This document shows positions 8,021 to 17,025 of a DNA stretch of 64,000 nucleotides, in pieces. The stretch is from Streptomyces plumbidurans. GTDB lineage: Bacteria > Actinomycetota > Actinomycetes > Streptomycetales > Streptomycetaceae. Each line of letters opens with the position of its first letter. Position 1 is the stretch's first letter. The stretch lies in contig NZ_JAFJSY010000007.1 of the NCBI RefSeq assembly GCF_019857225.1, positions 1 through 64,000 on the forward strand, in the 5' to 3' direction. The notes beneath the pieces are model-generated. The model made no database searches. It saw only the letters and a list, made by a program, of their open reading frames with translations, and had not been told where the DNA came from. The position numbers and the translations under genes were made by a program.

Positions 8021-9310
8021 GTGCGCTCATCGCTGACCCGGCGCGACCTGCTCGCCGCCGGTACCGGTCTGGCTGCGGCCGCCGCTCTGCCCGCCCTGTC
8101 CGGTTGCTCGTCACTGGCCGCGGCGGACTCGGATCCGGACACGATCGTCGTCCACACCCAGCTCGGTACGACCGCACCCGGCTCCCCCACCTATCTGGCG
8201 GCCGTGGACCGCTTCCACAAGGAGAACCCCGGGCTCAAGGTCAAGAACCTGATCAACGGCGACGACCTCGGCCAGGTCTACGAGACGTCCCGGCTGGCCC
8301 GCAAGGAAGCCGACGTCGTGATGGTCAACCTCTACGACAAGACCCTGGCCTGGACGGACGTCGGCGCCACGGTCGACGTCATGCCGTACCTCGACGACTG
8401 GGGCCTGCGCGACCGGGTCCTGCCCGCCGCGCTGTCCGCGTGGACGGACGCCAAGGGCAGGCTGCGGGCCTTCCCCTACTTCGCGACGAACTGGCCCGTC
8501 GCCTTCAACCGCGCCCTGCTCGACAGGGCGGGCGTCGACGAGATCCCCACCACGGGCGACGGCCTGATCGCCGCGGCCCGCAAGCTCCGTGCCAAGGGCA
8601 TCGCCCCCGTCACCGTCGGCGGCAACGACTGGACCGGCCAGAAGCTGCTCGCCCAGATCATCCAGACGTTCCTGTCCCAGGACGAGGCCCGGCATGTCTA
8701 CTCCACCGGGGACTTCGGCAGCCGCGGCGCCCGCGAGGGCATCGAGTACTTCACGACGCTGCGCGACGCGGGTGTCTTCGCGGACAAGGCGCAGGGCCTG
8801 ACGTCCGACACGATGAACACGCAGTACAACACCCAGGCCGCCGCGATCCAGTCGGCGATGTCGTCCGCGCTGGCGAAGGTTCCGAAGGACGTGGCCCGGC
8901 ACACCGAGGTCGGTGGGTGGCCGCTGGCCGACGGAGCGGCGCACCAACACCCCACCATCATCCGGGCGTTCACTTTGATCGGCTTCTGGATCAGCCCCAA
9001 CGGCGTCCGCAAGATCGAGCACGTCGAGAAGTTCCTGCGCTTCATGTACCGGCCCGACATGGTCTCCCGCTTCATCAAGGAGAGCGGCCGCGACATGGCC
9101 GTGCGCACGGACACCGTCAGCACCGGCTTCCCGCTCGTGGCGGCGGCCCAGCGCCTCGGCTCCGACGTGAGCGAGGTTCTGCTGCCCGACGTGTACGTGC
9201 CGCCCGCCGCCACCCAGCCGCTGATCACCGCGACCAGCACCTCGTTCACCAAGGGCACGAGCGCGGCCAGGGTCCGCGCCGCCCTCGAGTCCGCGTACCG
9301 GTCCGCATGA
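8021..9310 (+). CDS. Sugar ABC transporter substrate-binding lipoprotein (CUT1)
   Basis: 429 residues from the GTG at 8021, with GGAG 9 nt upstream; an in-frame TTG at 8006 would overlap that ribosome site. The N-terminus has a twin-arginine-like LTRRDLLAAG segment and a lipobox LSGC with Cys29, so the mature protein should be lipid-anchored outside the membrane. The rest is a MalE-type family 1 solute-binding fold (DLGQVYETSRLARKEADVVMVNL; ALLDRAGVDEIPTTGDGL). First gene of an operon with two permeases, a LacI regulator and GH5-like and GH3 enzymes, so the ligand is probably an oligosaccharide from a plant or fungal beta-linked polymer (inference). Confidence 0.9.
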   Translation: MRSSLTRRDLLAAGTGLAAAAALPALSGCSSLAAADSDPDTIVVHTQLGTTAPGSPTYLAAVDRFHKENPGLKVKNLINGDDLGQVYETSRLARKEADVVMVNLYDKTLAWTDVGATVDVMPYLDDWGLRDRVLPAALSAWTDAKGRLRAFPYFATNWPVAFNRALLDRAGVDEIPTTGDGLIAAARKLRAKGIAPVTVGGNDWTGQKLLAQIIQTFLSQDEARHVYSTGDFGSRGAREGIEYFTTLRDAGVFADKAQGLTSDTMNTQYNTQAAAIQSAMSSALAKVPKDVARHTEVGGWPLADGAAHQHPTIIRAFTLIGFWISPNGVRKIEHVEKFLRFMYRPDMVSRFIKESGRDMAVRTDTVSTGFPLVAAAQRLGSDVSEVLLPDVYVPPAATQPLITATSTSFTKGTSAARVRAALESAYRSA

Positions 9311-9359
9311 GCCGCCGGCCATCCTCCTCCTTGCCGACCAGATCTCCGGGAGTCACCGC

Positions 9360-10301
9360 ATGACGACGCTGACGACGACACCGGACGGCACCGCGGCCCG
9401 CCGCTCCGTCCCGCCCTCCTCCCGCTCCGCGCCGGCGCGCACGCCCCGGCAGGGCGGCACCGTCCTCGCCGTACCCGCCCTGGTCTGGTACCTGGTCTTC
9501 ATGGTCGGGCCGCTGCTCGCCATCTTCGTGATCGCGGCCCTGCACTGGCCCGGCATGCTGCAACCGGTGTCGTTCGCGGGCCTCGACAACGTCCGCACCG
9601 TATGGGACGACCCGATGTTCTGGGACGCGGTCCAGAACACCGCGGTCCAACTCGCCGTCGCACTGCCGGTGATGATCGTGTGCTCGTACATGCTCGGCTA
9701 CTACGTCGCCCAACGACCGCCGGGCCACCGCCTGTTGCGCTATCTGCTGTTCATCCCGGGCCTGATCTCGACCCCGGCGAAGGCCATGGTCTTCTACGCG
9801 GCCCTGTCGCCGGACGGCCTGGTCAACGGCGCGCTGCAGAGCGTCGGACTGGGCTCCCTCACCGACGCCTGGCTGGCCTCGCCCTCCACGGCGCTGGCGT
9901 GTCTGATCGCCCTGGACGTCTGGAGCGGCATCGGCTTCACGGCCGTCCTGTTCGCCGCGCGACTGAGCAGCGTGCCGGACGAGCTCGGCGAGGCCGCGCA
10001 GTTGGACGGGGCGGGGCACTGGCGGACGATGTGGACGGTGCATTTCCCGGTGATCCGAGACTACGTCGGCGTGGTGACGATGCTTCAGTTCCTGTGGACG
10101 CTGTTCGGCTCGGCGCAGAACGTGCTGCTGCTGACGCAGGGCGGTCCCGGCACGTCGTCCACCACACTGTCCTTCCTCGTCTACCAGAAGGCGTTCATCG
10201 CCGCGGACCTCGGTTACAGCCAGACCGTCGGCGTCTTCCTCTTCCTCGTCGGGCTCGTCGGCCTCCTCGCGATCCGCCGCGTCTTCCGCCAGACCTACTG
10301 A
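9360..10301 (+). CDS. Sugar ABC transporter permease, MalF type
   Basis: 313 residues with six predicted helices. The permease EAA loop reads DELGEAAQLDGAGHWRTMW, the site that docks the ATPase. The start ATG has GGGAG at 8 nt. It lies 49 bp after the binding-protein gene and 13 bp before the second permease gene. No ATPase gene is in the operon; Streptomyces CUT1 systems are known to use a shared MsiK. Confidence 0.92.
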   Translation: MTTLTTTPDGTAARRSVPPSSRSAPARTPRQGGTVLAVPALVWYLVFMVGPLLAIFVIAALHWPGMLQPVSFAGLDNVRTVWDDPMFWDAVQNTAVQLAVALPVMIVCSYMLGYYVAQRPPGHRLLRYLLFIPGLISTPAKAMVFYAALSPDGLVNGALQSVGLGSLTDAWLASPSTALACLIALDVWSGIGFTAVLFAARLSSVPDELGEAAQLDGAGHWRTMWTVHFPVIRDYVGVVTMLQFLWTLFGSAQNVLLLTQGGPGTSSTTLSFLVYQKAFIAADLGYSQTVGVFLFLVGLVGLLAIRRVFRQTY

Positions 10302-10314
10302 TCGGAGCAGCATC

Positions 10315-11142
10315 ATGAAGCTCGGCAAACGCTGGCTCCCGGCCCACATCCTGGTCTGGACGTACGCGGTCCTGCTCGTGATCCCCCTCTACTACTTCCT
10401 CGCCTCGGCGTTCAAGACCAACGACGAGATCTTCGCCCACCCCTTCGCCCTGCCCGGCTCCCTCGGCCTGCACAACTTCCGAACCGCCTTCGACAGCGCC
10501 GACCTGGGGCTCGCGGTCGTCAACTCCGCGCTGGTGACGGTTTTTTCGCTCGCGCTCACCCTGCTGCTGGCCATACCCGCCTCGTTCGCCCTCGCACGAT
10601 CGACGGGACGCCTTTCGGGGGTCATCGAGAAGGTCTTCTCGCTGGGCTTCCTGATCCCCACGTTCGCCGCCCTGTTCCCCACCTTCCTCCTGGCGGCGGC
10701 CACCGGCCTGTTCCACACACGGACGTTCATGGTCCTGTTCCTGCCGGCGACGGCGCTGCCGCTCTCGGTCGTGATCCTCGTGCAGTTCATGCGGACCATC
10801 CCCGCGGAGATGGAGGAGGCCGCCCGCCTGGACGGGGCATCCACCTTCGCCGTGCTGCGGCACGTCTACACCCCGATGTGCCTGCCGGGCATCGCCACCG
10901 TCCTGCTGCTCAACTTCCTGACCTTCTGGAACGAATACCTCTACTCCCTGGTCATCATCGGCCCCGACCCCGCACAGCGCACGGTCCAGGTCGCGCTCCC
11001 CACCCTCAAGGCGATCACGGGCACGGACTACGGCGTCCTCACCGCGGGCACCGTCCTGACCCTGATCCCCGTCTGGGTGGTCTACACGATCCTGCAGAAG
11101 CGCATGCAACAGGCCCTGGTCAGCGGCGCGGTGAAGATGTGA
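10315..11142 (+). CDS. Sugar ABC transporter permease, MalG type
   Basis: 275 residues, six helices, EAA loop PAEMEEAARLDGASTFAVLR, and the usual C-terminal end ALVSGAVKM of MalG-type subunits. The start has GGAG at 7 nt. Its stop overlaps the GTG of the LacI gene (GTGA), so the two are translationally coupled. It should pair with the 9360 permease. Confidence 0.92.
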   Translation: MKLGKRWLPAHILVWTYAVLLVIPLYYFLASAFKTNDEIFAHPFALPGSLGLHNFRTAFDSADLGLAVVNSALVTVFSLALTLLLAIPASFALARSTGRLSGVIEKVFSLGFLIPTFAALFPTFLLAAATGLFHTRTFMVLFLPATALPLSVVILVQFMRTIPAEMEEAARLDGASTFAVLRHVYTPMCLPGIATVLLLNFLTFWNEYLYSLVIIGPDPAQRTVQVALPTLKAITGTDYGVLTAGTVLTLIPVWVVYTILQKRMQQALVSGAVKM

Positions 11143-12200
11143 GCGCCTACGCCGAGCGGGCGGGGCGCCGCCCCACCATCAAGGAGGTCGCGGCAGCGGC
11201 GGGAGTGTCGACCGCGGCCGTGTCGCAGGCGTTCAACCACAAGGGCCGTATCTCCGAGGCGACCCGGCAGCGCATTCTCGATGCCGCGCTGGAGCTCGGC
11301 TGGTCGCCCAGTGCTCCGGCCGCGGCCCTGCGCAACGCGCGTACCCGCAGCCTGGCCCTGGTGGTGCGGCGGCCCACCGATGTGCTGGGGTCCGACCCCC
11401 ACTTCAGTGAGCTGATCACCGGCATAGAGGGCGAACTCGCCCCGCGCGGCTACGGCTTGCTGCTGCATCTGGTGACCGGCCCGCCCGAGGAGCACGCGCT
11501 CTACGAACGGCTCGCGGCCGAAGGGCGGGTGGACGGTGCCGTACTGACCGACGCCCGCGACGACGACACCCGGCCCGGTCTGTTGGCACGCCTCGGTCTG
11601 CCGGCGGTGCTGCTCGGATCGCCGGACGACACGGCCGTCGTCCCGCGGGTCGGACTGCGCGACCAGGGCGCGGGCGTCACGGAGGCCGTGGAGCATCTGC
11701 TCGGGCTCGGCCACCGGCGCATCGCCTACGTCGCCGGGCCGCCGGAACTGCAGCACACCCGGGTGCGCCGGGCCGCCTTCGAGGACGCTCTGCGCGGGGC
11801 CGGGCTGCGCCCCTTCGCGGTACTGCACACCGACTTCAGCGAGCGGGGAGCGGTCGGCGCCACCGAGGCCCTCCTCGACGCCGACGACCGCCCCACCGCG
11901 ATCGTCTACGCCAACGACTCGATGGCGGTGTGCGGTATCGGCACCGCGCAGCGCGCCGGGCTGACCGTCCCCCGGGACGTGTCCGTCGTCGGCTACGACA
12001 ACCTGCCGCTGGGCAGCTGGCTCCACCCCCGCCTCACCACGGTCGACCAGCAGGTACAGCAGGTCGGCGCGGCCGCCGCGCGCATGCTGCTCGCCCTGTG
12101 CGGTGAGGACGTGGAGGAGCCCGCCCTGACCGGACGGCCGCGGCTCGTCGTACGCGAGTCCACCGGTCCGGCCCCCGGCGGACCTGACCGATCAGGCTGA
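11139..12200 (+). CDS. LacI-family regulator inside the sugar operon
   Basis: 353 residues from the GTG at 11139, overlapping the permease stop by 4 bp. The LacI helix-turn-helix is at residues 13-35 (TIKEVAAAAGVSTAAVSQAF), followed by a periplasmic-binding-protein-like sugar domain (SLALVVRRP; GLGHRRIAYVAGP; AIVYANDSMAVCGI; SVVGYDNLPL). LacI proteins repress until a sugar effector binds. The mid-operon position means it is made with its own targets. It is the natural candidate to bind the repeats at 7983-8007. Confidence 0.92.
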   Translation: MSAYAERAGRRPTIKEVAAAAGVSTAAVSQAFNHKGRISEATRQRILDAALELGWSPSAPAAALRNARTRSLALVVRRPTDVLGSDPHFSELITGIEGELAPRGYGLLLHLVTGPPEEHALYERLAAEGRVDGAVLTDARDDDTRPGLLARLGLPAVLLGSPDDTAVVPRVGLRDQGAGVTEAVEHLLGLGHRRIAYVAGPPELQHTRVRRAAFEDALRGAGLRPFAVLHTDFSERGAVGATEALLDADDRPTAIVYANDSMAVCGIGTAQRAGLTVPRDVSVVGYDNLPLGSWLHPRLTTVDQQVQQVGAAAARMLLALCGEDVEEPALTGRPRLVVRESTGPAPGGPDRSG

Positions 12201-12252
12201 TCCTCTCCTCACCACGCAACACCCGTAATCGAACCCCCACTTGAGAAGGACC

Positions 12253-14187
12253 ATGCGACGCCACAGCGCCCAGCTCACCCACCAGCCCGACGTCCTGCCC
12301 TGGCTCGGCGCCAACTTCTGGTCACGCACCGGCGGTCCGCTGATGTGGCGGAACTACGACCCGAAGACCGTCCGCGAAGAGCTTCGGGTGCTCGGCGACC
12401 ACGGCCTGAACATGACCCGGTCCTTCTTCTACTGGCCCGACTTCCACCCCGAACCGCACCGGGTGGACGAGGAGTTGTGCGAGCGGTTCGAGGACTTCCT
12501 CGACGCGCATCAGGAAGCGGGCATGGGGACGGTGCCCACGTTCATCGTCGGGCACATGTCCGGGGAGAACTGGGATCCGGCGTGGCGCGGCGGCCGGGAC
12601 CTGTACGAGGACGTGTGGATGGTGGGCCGACAGGCCTGGTTCGTGCAGCGCATGGCCCGCCGCTTCAAGGATCATCCGGCGGTGACGGGCTGGCTGATCA
12701 CCAACGAGATGCCCGGGTACGGGCGCATCTACCAGGTGGATCCGCCGTCCTCGGACGTGGTGACCGCGTGGGCGCAGGCCATGTGCAACGCGGTGCGCGC
12801 GTCGGGCGCGACCCAGCCCGTCTCGCTGGGCGATGGGGCGTGGGGCATCGAGGTGACCGGCCGCGACAACGGCTTCTCCCTGCGGGAGACGGCCGAGTAC
12901 GTCGACTTCGTGGGCCCGCACGTCTACCGCTCCGACACCGACCGGCCGCGCCAGCACTACCGTGCGGCCTTCGAGTGCGAGCTGGCGTCGGTGACCGGAC
13001 AGCCCGTCGTACTGGAGGAGTTCGGCCTGTCCACCGACACCGTCTCTGCGGCCAACGCGGGCGTCTTCTACCGCCAGACCCTCCACAATTCACTGCTCGG
13101 CGGAGCCACCGGCTGGATCGCCTGGAACAACACCGACTACGACGACCTGTGGGACCAGGCACCCTACGACCACCACCCCTTCGAGATGCACTTCGGCATC
13201 ACCGACTCCCTCGGCGCGCCCAAGGAGCCCCTGCGCGAACTCGCCGCGTTCGCCGACGTGTTGAAGAAGGTCGACTTCGCCCACTGCGCCCGCGTCGATG
13301 CCGACGCAGCCCTGGTGGTGCCCGCGTTCCTCGAACGCGGCTACCCCTACAGCCGTCCCGCCGACCGGCCGCTCATCTTCACGTCCCTGCACCAGAGTTA
13401 CGTCACCACGCGCGCGGCCGACCTGCCGGTGGGGTTCACCCGCGAGGCCGACGGCCTGCCCGGCACCGCGTCGCTCTACCTCCTGCCGGCCACCCGCCAG
13501 CTCACCACCCGCACCCGCCGCGAACTGGCCCGCCGGGCCGATGCGGGCGCCACCGTATATCTGTCGTTCTGCTCCGGCGAGCACCCGGCCACGCGTGGCC
13601 CTTGGTTCGACGACCTCGACGGGTTGTTCGGTGTGGAGCTGCAGTTGTCGTACGGCGTGGCCGAGCCGATCGAGGACGATGTCCTGGAAATGACGTTCAC
13701 CGAGGACTTCGGCGCGCTGCGCGCGGGTGAGGTGCTGCGTGTGCCGGTCGCCGGGAACGAGGACAGCCGCGCCTATCTGCCCGTGGTGCCGCGCGAGGGC
13801 CGCGTGGTGGCCGTGGACGCCCATGGCCGCCCGGCCCTGATCGTGCACGAGACCGGGGCCGGGCGCACGGTCCTGGCCACGTATCCCCTGGAGCACATGG
13901 CGGCCCGCACTCCGCGTGCCAACCCGGACGCGACCCATCAGCTCTACGAGGCTCTGGCGGAGGTCGCGGGCATTCGGCGCCCTGTCACGGTCGCCGACCC
14001 GCACGTCTCGGCGGACGTCCTGGTCCACGCCGACGGCCGGCGTTTCGTGTGGCTGGTCAGCCAGAGCCCCGAACCGCTCACGGTCCGCCCGGTCGCCGAG
14101 GGCACTCTGCACGGCCTGGAGGACGGCGAGCCGGTCATGGACGTGACTCTCGACGCGTACGGTGTCGCCGTCCTGGAACTGCGATGA
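12253..14187 (+). CDS. GH5-like cellulase-family glycoside hydrolase with C-terminal accessory domain
   Basis: 644 residues from the ATG at 12253 (AAGGA just upstream). No signal peptide, so it should act in the cytoplasm on imported sugars. Residues 1-340 form a clan GH-A (beta/alpha)8 barrel: WLITNEMPGYG with the acid/base Glu152, and VVLEEFGL with the likely nucleophile Glu256. Residues about 390-560 (YLLPATRQLTTRTRRELARR; AGATVYLSFCSGEHP) resemble the GH42-type trimerisation domain, and a small beta-domain ends the protein. The combination fits actinobacterial exo-acting GH5-like enzymes (glucosidase, mannosidase or similar), but the substrate is not readable. It overlaps the GH3 gene by ATGA. 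Confidence 0.82.
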   Translation: MRRHSAQLTHQPDVLPWLGANFWSRTGGPLMWRNYDPKTVREELRVLGDHGLNMTRSFFYWPDFHPEPHRVDEELCERFEDFLDAHQEAGMGTVPTFIVGHMSGENWDPAWRGGRDLYEDVWMVGRQAWFVQRMARRFKDHPAVTGWLITNEMPGYGRIYQVDPPSSDVVTAWAQAMCNAVRASGATQPVSLGDGAWGIEVTGRDNGFSLRETAEYVDFVGPHVYRSDTDRPRQHYRAAFECELASVTGQPVVLEEFGLSTDTVSAANAGVFYRQTLHNSLLGGATGWIAWNNTDYDDLWDQAPYDHHPFEMHFGITDSLGAPKEPLRELAAFADVLKKVDFAHCARVDADAALVVPAFLERGYPYSRPADRPLIFTSLHQSYVTTRAADLPVGFTREADGLPGTASLYLLPATRQLTTRTRRELARRADAGATVYLSFCSGEHPATRGPWFDDLDGLFGVELQLSYGVAEPIEDDVLEMTFTEDFGALRAGEVLRVPVAGNEDSRAYLPVVPREGRVVAVDAHGRPALIVHETGAGRTVLATYPLEHMAARTPRANPDATHQLYEALAEVAGIRRPVTVADPHVSADVLVHADGRRFVWLVSQSPEPLTVRPVAEGTLHGLEDGEPVMDVTLDAYGVAVLELR

Positions 14188-16493
14188 CGGTCCCCCGCTA
14201 TATGGACCCGGCCGCCCCGGTGGCGGACCGGGTCCGCGACCTGCTGGGCCGTATGACCCTCACGGAGAAGGTCGGCCAGGTCAACCAGCGGATGTACGGC
14301 TGGGACGCCTATGAGCGGACCCCGGACGGCGCACATCGCCTCACCGCGGCGTTCCGCAAGGAGGTCGCCGCCTTCGACGGCATGGGTGCGCTGTACGGGC
14401 TGCAGCGCGCGGACGCCTGGTCCGGTGTCGGCTTCGAGGACGGACTGGACGCTCAGGACGGCGCACGTATGGCCGCCGAGGTACAGCGGCACGTCAGGGA
14501 GAACACCCGGCTCGGCATCCCGGTCCTGCTGGTGGAGGAGATGCCGCACGGCCACCAGGCCCTGGACGGCACCGTACTCCCGGTGAACCTGGCGGTCGGT
14601 GCCACCTGGGATCCCGGGCTGTACGCCGAGGCGGCCGCGGCCGCCGCTGCCGAACTACGCGCCCGGGGCGCGCACTTGGCCCTCGTATCGGCCCTCGACC
14701 TGGTACGCGACCCGCGCTGGGGGCGTGCCGAGGAGTGCTTCGGGGAGGACCCGTATTTCGCGGCCCGGCTGACCGAGGCCCTGGTAGAGGGTGCCCGGCG
14801 GTCCCAAGTGGGCGTGGTGCTCAAGCATTTCGCCGGTCAGGGCGCCACGGTCGGCGGCCGCAACAGCGCCGAGACCGAGCTCGGGGTCCGCGAGTTGCAC
14901 GAGATCCATCTCGCGGCCGCGCGGGCGGGCGTGGTGGCAGGGGCGGCCGGGGTGATGGCTGCCTACAACGAGTTCGACGGCCTGCCGTGCGTCGCGAGCA
15001 GGTATCTGCTGACCGAAGTGCTGCGCGAGCGCTGGGAGTTCGACGGCATCGTCGTGGCGGACGGCACGGCGGTGGACCGTCTGGTACGGCTGACCGGTGA
15101 TCCGGTGTCAGCGGCGGCTCTGGCGCTCGACGCCGGATGCGACCTGAGTCTGTGGGACACCTCCTTCACGACGCTGGGCGAAGCGGTGAGCCGTGGGCTG
15201 GTGGCGGAGGAGGCGTTGGACGCGGCGGTGGCGCGGGTGCTGACGTTGAAGTTCCGCCTCGGGCTCTTCGAGCGGACCGTGCCGTCGGACACAGGCGACA
15301 GCGAGCATAGCGGTGACCTGGGTGACCTGGGTGACCTGGGTGACCTGAGCGAGCGGATCGCCCGCGCCTCAGTGACGCTGCTTTCCCACGACGGGAGCGT
15401 CCTCCCGCTGTCCCATTCCATTCGGCGGATCGCAGTGCTCGGCCCGAACGCCGACTCCCTGGCGCAGCAGATCGGCGACTACACCGCGCCCCAACGGCCC
15501 GGCAGCGGCATCACCGTCCTCCAGGGCATCCGCGCGGCGGCCCGATCAGGCACGGAAGTCGTCTACGCCCGCGGCTGCGAGCTGGTGGGTGACGACGTCT
15601 CCGGCGTGCCTGCGGCCATCGCTCTGGCGGCCGAGGCGGACGTGGCCGTGCTGGTGCTCGGCGGCTCCAGCGCTCGTAGCGGGGACACCGTCTTCGACGC
15701 CAACGGAGCGGCCGTGACCAGCTCCGGTACGCCGTCGGGCATGACCTGCGGTGAGGGCGTCGACCTGGCGGACCTCGCCCTGCCGGGAGGACAACTCGCC
15801 CTGCTGGACGCGGTGTCGGCGACCGGGACACCCGTCGTCGTGGTCCTGATTCAGGGCCGCCCGCATGCTCTGCCCGATTTCACCGGCACCGCGTCGGCCG
15901 TGCTGAGTGCCTGGTATCCGGGACCACGGGGCGGGCGAGCCGTGGCCGACGTGCTGTTCGGCAACTGCGAGCCCCGCGGCCGCCTTTCCGTGTCCGTCCC
16001 TCGCTCGGCCGCCCAACTGCCCGTCTACTACAACGGAAAAGACCACCGCTACCGCGGCTACGTCGACCAAAGCGCCCTGCCACGCCATGCCTTCGGCCAC
16101 GGGCTTTCGTACACGAGTGTCGAATACGGGCTACCGCGTCTCTCGACCCGCCGAGTCACCGTGGACGCCCCGGACCTGACCTGCCGGGTCACCGTCCGCA
16201 ACACCGGGTCCCGGCAGGTTCACGAAACGGTCCAGCTCTACGTCCGCCGACTGTCCGGCGGCACGTCCTGGCCACGCGTCCGTGAACTGCGCGGCTTCGT
16301 CCACCTCGACATCGCTCCCGGCGCCGAGGCCGAGGCGGTGTTCACGATCGACCGCTCCACGCTGGCCTCGATCGACCGCGACCTCTGCCTCACGGTGGAG
16401 CCCGGAGAGGTCGAGGTGGAGACGGGGCCGGCGTCGGACCGGACGCAGGGGGCACGGTTGGACATCAGGCCTGGCAGAAGTGAAGCTGCGTGA
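14184..16493 (+). CDS. GH3 beta-glycosidase (beta-glucosidase/xylosidase type)
   Basis: 769 residues from the ATG at 14184, overlapping the previous stop by ATGA. The GH3 barrel carries KHFAGQG, AAYNEFDGLPC and GIVVADG, with Asp293 as the likely nucleophile (SDW in most family members, ADG here). A GH3 C-terminal alpha/beta domain (RIAVLGPNADSLAQQIGDY) and a fibronectin-III-like end follow. There is no signal peptide, so it should hydrolyse imported oligosaccharides. A 9-nt tandem repeat encodes GDLGDLGDLGDL at about residues 376-388. The 3' end overlaps the convergent lipoprotein gene by 29 bp. Confidence 0.9.
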   Translation: MTVPRYMDPAAPVADRVRDLLGRMTLTEKVGQVNQRMYGWDAYERTPDGAHRLTAAFRKEVAAFDGMGALYGLQRADAWSGVGFEDGLDAQDGARMAAEVQRHVRENTRLGIPVLLVEEMPHGHQALDGTVLPVNLAVGATWDPGLYAEAAAAAAAELRARGAHLALVSALDLVRDPRWGRAEECFGEDPYFAARLTEALVEGARRSQVGVVLKHFAGQGATVGGRNSAETELGVRELHEIHLAAARAGVVAGAAGVMAAYNEFDGLPCVASRYLLTEVLRERWEFDGIVVADGTAVDRLVRLTGDPVSAAALALDAGCDLSLWDTSFTTLGEAVSRGLVAEEALDAAVARVLTLKFRLGLFERTVPSDTGDSEHSGDLGDLGDLGDLSERIARASVTLLSHDGSVLPLSHSIRRIAVLGPNADSLAQQIGDYTAPQRPGSGITVLQGIRAAARSGTEVVYARGCELVGDDVSGVPAAIALAAEADVAVLVLGGSSARSGDTVFDANGAAVTSSGTPSGMTCGEGVDLADLALPGGQLALLDAVSATGTPVVVVLIQGRPHALPDFTGTASAVLSAWYPGPRGGRAVADVLFGNCEPRGRLSVSVPRSAAQLPVYYNGKDHRYRGYVDQSALPRHAFGHGLSYTSVEYGLPRLSTRRVTVDAPDLTCRVTVRNTGSRQVHETVQLYVRRLSGGTSWPRVRELRGFVHLDIAPGAEAEAVFTIDRSTLASIDRDLCLTVEPGEVEVETGPASDRTQGARLDIRPGRSEAA
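15312..15347 (+). repeat. Four tandem copies of a 9-nt unit inside the GH3 gene
   Basis: GGTGACCTG is repeated four times without change, adding Gly-Asp-Leu units in a linker between two GH3 domains. Identical codons in each copy point to recent slippage. Confidence 0.9.
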
Positions 16494-16905
16494 GCGCCTC
16501 GTTGATCTGCTTGCCCTGGGCCTCGGTGGTGGTGACGTCCTTGTAGGTGAATCGCTGCGACGCGGTCCAATTGAGCTTCTTTGCACCCCCGTTGATCGCG
16601 CCGCACTGATTGCGAGCGGCGTCGACGGCCTTGTCCTCGTACTTCACTATGTCCGGGTTGGCGGCAGCGAGGGCCCGCAGCAGTTGGGCGCGCGTGGCGG
16701 CGTCGGGCACGGGAGGGATGCCGGGCGCCTTCTCGGCCGCGCTGGTTTCAGCGCTGGGCTGTGTGCTGGGTTCGGCTGCGGCGCTGCTCTCGGGCTTGAC
16801 CTTGCTGTCGGAAGCGTTGTCATCGCTGCCTGAGCAGGCGCCTGCACCTGCGATGAGGAGGCCGGCGAGAGCAGCTGTCACAGTGACGCGGGTGGTGCGG
16901 GGCAT
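16465..16905 (-). CDS. Small lipoprotein of unknown function
   Basis: 146 residues from the ATG at 16905 (AAGGA at 5 nt). A lipoprotein signal ends in GAGAC with Cys24, followed by a Ser/Ala/Glu-rich low-complexity linker to about residue 65. A small helical domain then carries two cysteines (NQCGAI and LHFCQA at the C-terminus) that could form a disulfide outside the membrane. I do not recognise the family. Its last 29 bp overlap the 3' end of the GH3 gene on the other strand. Confidence 0.75.
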   Translation of the reverse strand: MPRTTRVTVTAALAGLLIAGAGACSGSDDNASDSKVKPESSAAAEPSTQPSAETSAAEKAPGIPPVPDAATRAQLLRALAAANPDIVKYEDKAVDAARNQCGAINGGAKKLNWTASQRFTYKDVTTTEAQGKQINEALTQLHFCQA

Positions 16906-16935
16906 GCGGGTCCTTGGGTGTTGACCTGGGGGTGA

Positions 16936-16952
16936 CATGTGTGTGACACATG
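16936..16952. promoter_or_regulatory. Inverted repeat upstream of the lipoprotein gene
   Basis: CATGTGT-GTG-ACACATG, perfect 7-bp arms, 31 bp upstream of the lipoprotein start. It is a possible regulator-binding site; the protein is unknown. Confidence 0.4.
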
Positions 16953-16980
16953 GGCACCCCCGGTGGTTGTACGTCCGCAC

Positions 16981-17025
16981 CTCAGCTCAGCTCAGCTCAG
17001 TTCAGTTCAGTTCAGTTCAGTTCAA
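16981..17025. repeat. Pentanucleotide tandem repeat covering a stop codon
   Basis: Four CTCAG units, four TTCAG units, then TTCAA. On the minus strand this reads as repeated TGAAC/TGAGC, so the stop of the large discoidin gene (17017-17019) lies inside the repeat. Because the unit is 5 nt, TGA appears in all three frames. Confidence 0.92.
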
